The notes beneath the pieces were generated by a model, which had not been told where the DNA came from, did not search any database, and saw only the letters and a program-made list of their open reading frames with translations. A DNA stretch of 13,941 nt from positions 1 to 13,941 of the forward strand of contig DAOWJH010000058.1 of assembly GCA_030640495.1 (NCBI GenBank), in the 5' to 3' direction. This document shows, one piece after another, positions 13,286 through 13,941 of the stretch (the stretch's first letter is position 1; each line of letters starts with the position of its first letter). The stretch comes from Dehalococcoidia bacterium. GTDB lineage: Bacteria; Chloroflexota; Dehalococcoidia; Dehalococcoidales; DAOWJH01. A program made the position numbers and the translations under genes.

Positions 13286-13825
13286 TTATTTCCAGCAGCC
13301 CTTGAGAAACCGAGCGTTTATGGTTAGTACTTTATCGGCTACTACCCTTAGCTGGCGGGAAGTCCGCTCTTTACCAAACAAGGCAACCTCTACATTCTTG
13401 CCATTGTCCTTTACTGCCTGGAGAGCGCCTACATAGTCATTATCGCCGGCGACCAGAATAGCCACCTCATAATTGTTCTTAAAGCTGTGAGTTATCAAGT
13501 CAGTAGCTAATTGTATGTCAACCCCCTTTTCGTAAGGAGGGGTGTTAGGCCAGTTGTTGTAAACGAGGCGGCCTAAACGCAGCTCACAGTAAGGTATGGC
13601 ACTGACACTGGCAAAGAATGCCTGCTGGTCGCGGTATCGCTCTGGCTCCTCCTTATGGCCTACCTTAGCGTTATAGTAGTAGATTCTTACCAACCGACGC
13701 TTGTCCAAGAGCTTCTTACCGAGCTTACCCATGTCTATATCAGCTCTATTGAAAAAGCTCTTGAGGGAGTGGTAGAGGTTACTGCCATCAATGAATATCA
13801 TTACCCTGTCTAGTGTATCCGTCAT
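13286..13825 (-). CDS. NYN-domain (LabA/DUF88-type) putative RNase
   Basis: The protein has 179 residues and is a single PIN-like NYN domain. Acidic metal-binding positions are visible: D13 and N16 in 'FIDGSNLYH', D103 and D109 in 'GVDIQLATDLI', D128 and D130 in 'VAGDNDYVG'. These match the active-site set of NYN nucleases, which are expected to cleave RNA. The substrate of this one cannot be predicted. The start is ATG 13825, with GGAGG about 6 bp upstream. It is the first gene of a minus-strand pair with the radical SAM gene. The C-terminus (NARFLKGCWK) is normal for this compact form without extra domains. Confidence 0.88.
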   Translation of the reverse strand: MTDTLDRVMIFIDGSNLYHSLKSFFNRADIDMGKLGKKLLDKRRLVRIYYYNAKVGHKEEPERYRDQQAFFASVSAIPYCELRLGRLVYNNWPNTPPYEKGVDIQLATDLITHSFKNNYEVAILVAGDNDYVGALQAVKDNGKNVEVALFGKERTSRQLRVVADKVLTINARFLKGCWK

Positions 13826-13857
13826 ACTTCACCTCCCCTTCATGTTGTGTTTTCTCA

Positions 13858-13887
13858 ATTATATAGCCTATTGGGGGTAATTGCGAA
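13858..13887 (-). promoter_or_regulatory. Sigma-70 promoter for the NYN-radical SAM pair
   Basis: On the minus strand, TATAAT (13858-13863) is a perfect -10. TTCGCA (13882-13887, 4 of 6) stands 18 bp upstream as the -35. Transcription would start near 13851, about 26 bases before ATG 13825. Confidence 0.6.
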
Positions 13888-13941
13888 TGAGGAGAGTGGT
13901 GTGAGGTGAACAGGGGATAACCGACAGGTAGGGCGGCAGCC

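Overview
The window looks like a bacterial chromosome segment of moderate G+C. It has a short block of phage-type structural genes (about 1-4071) followed by ordinary housekeeping and regulatory genes (4146-13825). My best guess for the host is a Chloroflexota bacterium of the Dehalococcoidia type. That rests on the overall flavour: a one-chain PurL with PurS-like modules at its N-terminus, a COG2509 FAD protein, an rpsU-yqeY pair, a B12-fold-type radical SAM protein beside a NYN protein, and interspersed palindromic repeats. No rRNA or marker tree is available, so this is inference.

Phage-like block (1-4071, all + strand). It holds the 3' end of an unidentified gene, a head-tail adaptor-like protein (181-771), a small protein of unknown function (872-1201), two small membrane proteins of which the first is holin-like (1202-1405 and 1389-1613), and a 665-residue tail-hub-like protein with an Asp-box segment (1712-3709). 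A 70-72 residue beta-rich protein closes the block (3853-4071). No integrase, terminase, capsid gene or att site is visible. The spacers carry palindromic repeats, and one repeat family also occurs among the host genes. The block could be the edge of a prophage or a domesticated tail/gene-transfer cluster.

Regulatory pair (4146-5648, - strand). A soluble histidine kinase with no sensor domain is followed 22 bp later by an OmpR-type response regulator. A near-consensus sigma-70 promoter (TTGACA, 17 bp, TATTAT) lies inside the longest possible kinase ORF, so the kinase probably starts at an internal GTG (5568).

Metabolic and translation genes (5729-11658, + strand). These are a COG2509 FAD-dependent dehydrogenase, then rpsU (S21) and yqeY behind a strong promoter (TTGACA, 17 bp, TAAAAT), then purL and purQ. 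PurL and PurQ form the FGAM synthase of de novo purine synthesis. The PurS function appears to be supplied by two tandem PurS-like modules fused to the N-terminus of PurL.

Minus-strand pair (11667-13825). A NYN-domain (LabA/DUF88-type) putative RNase gene is followed 23 bp later by a radical SAM gene. The pair is driven by a promoter with a perfect TATAAT at 13858-13863 and converges on purQ with an 8 bp gap. No rRNA, tRNA, CRISPR array or insertion sequence was seen, and no gene-free stretch exceeds 300 bp.
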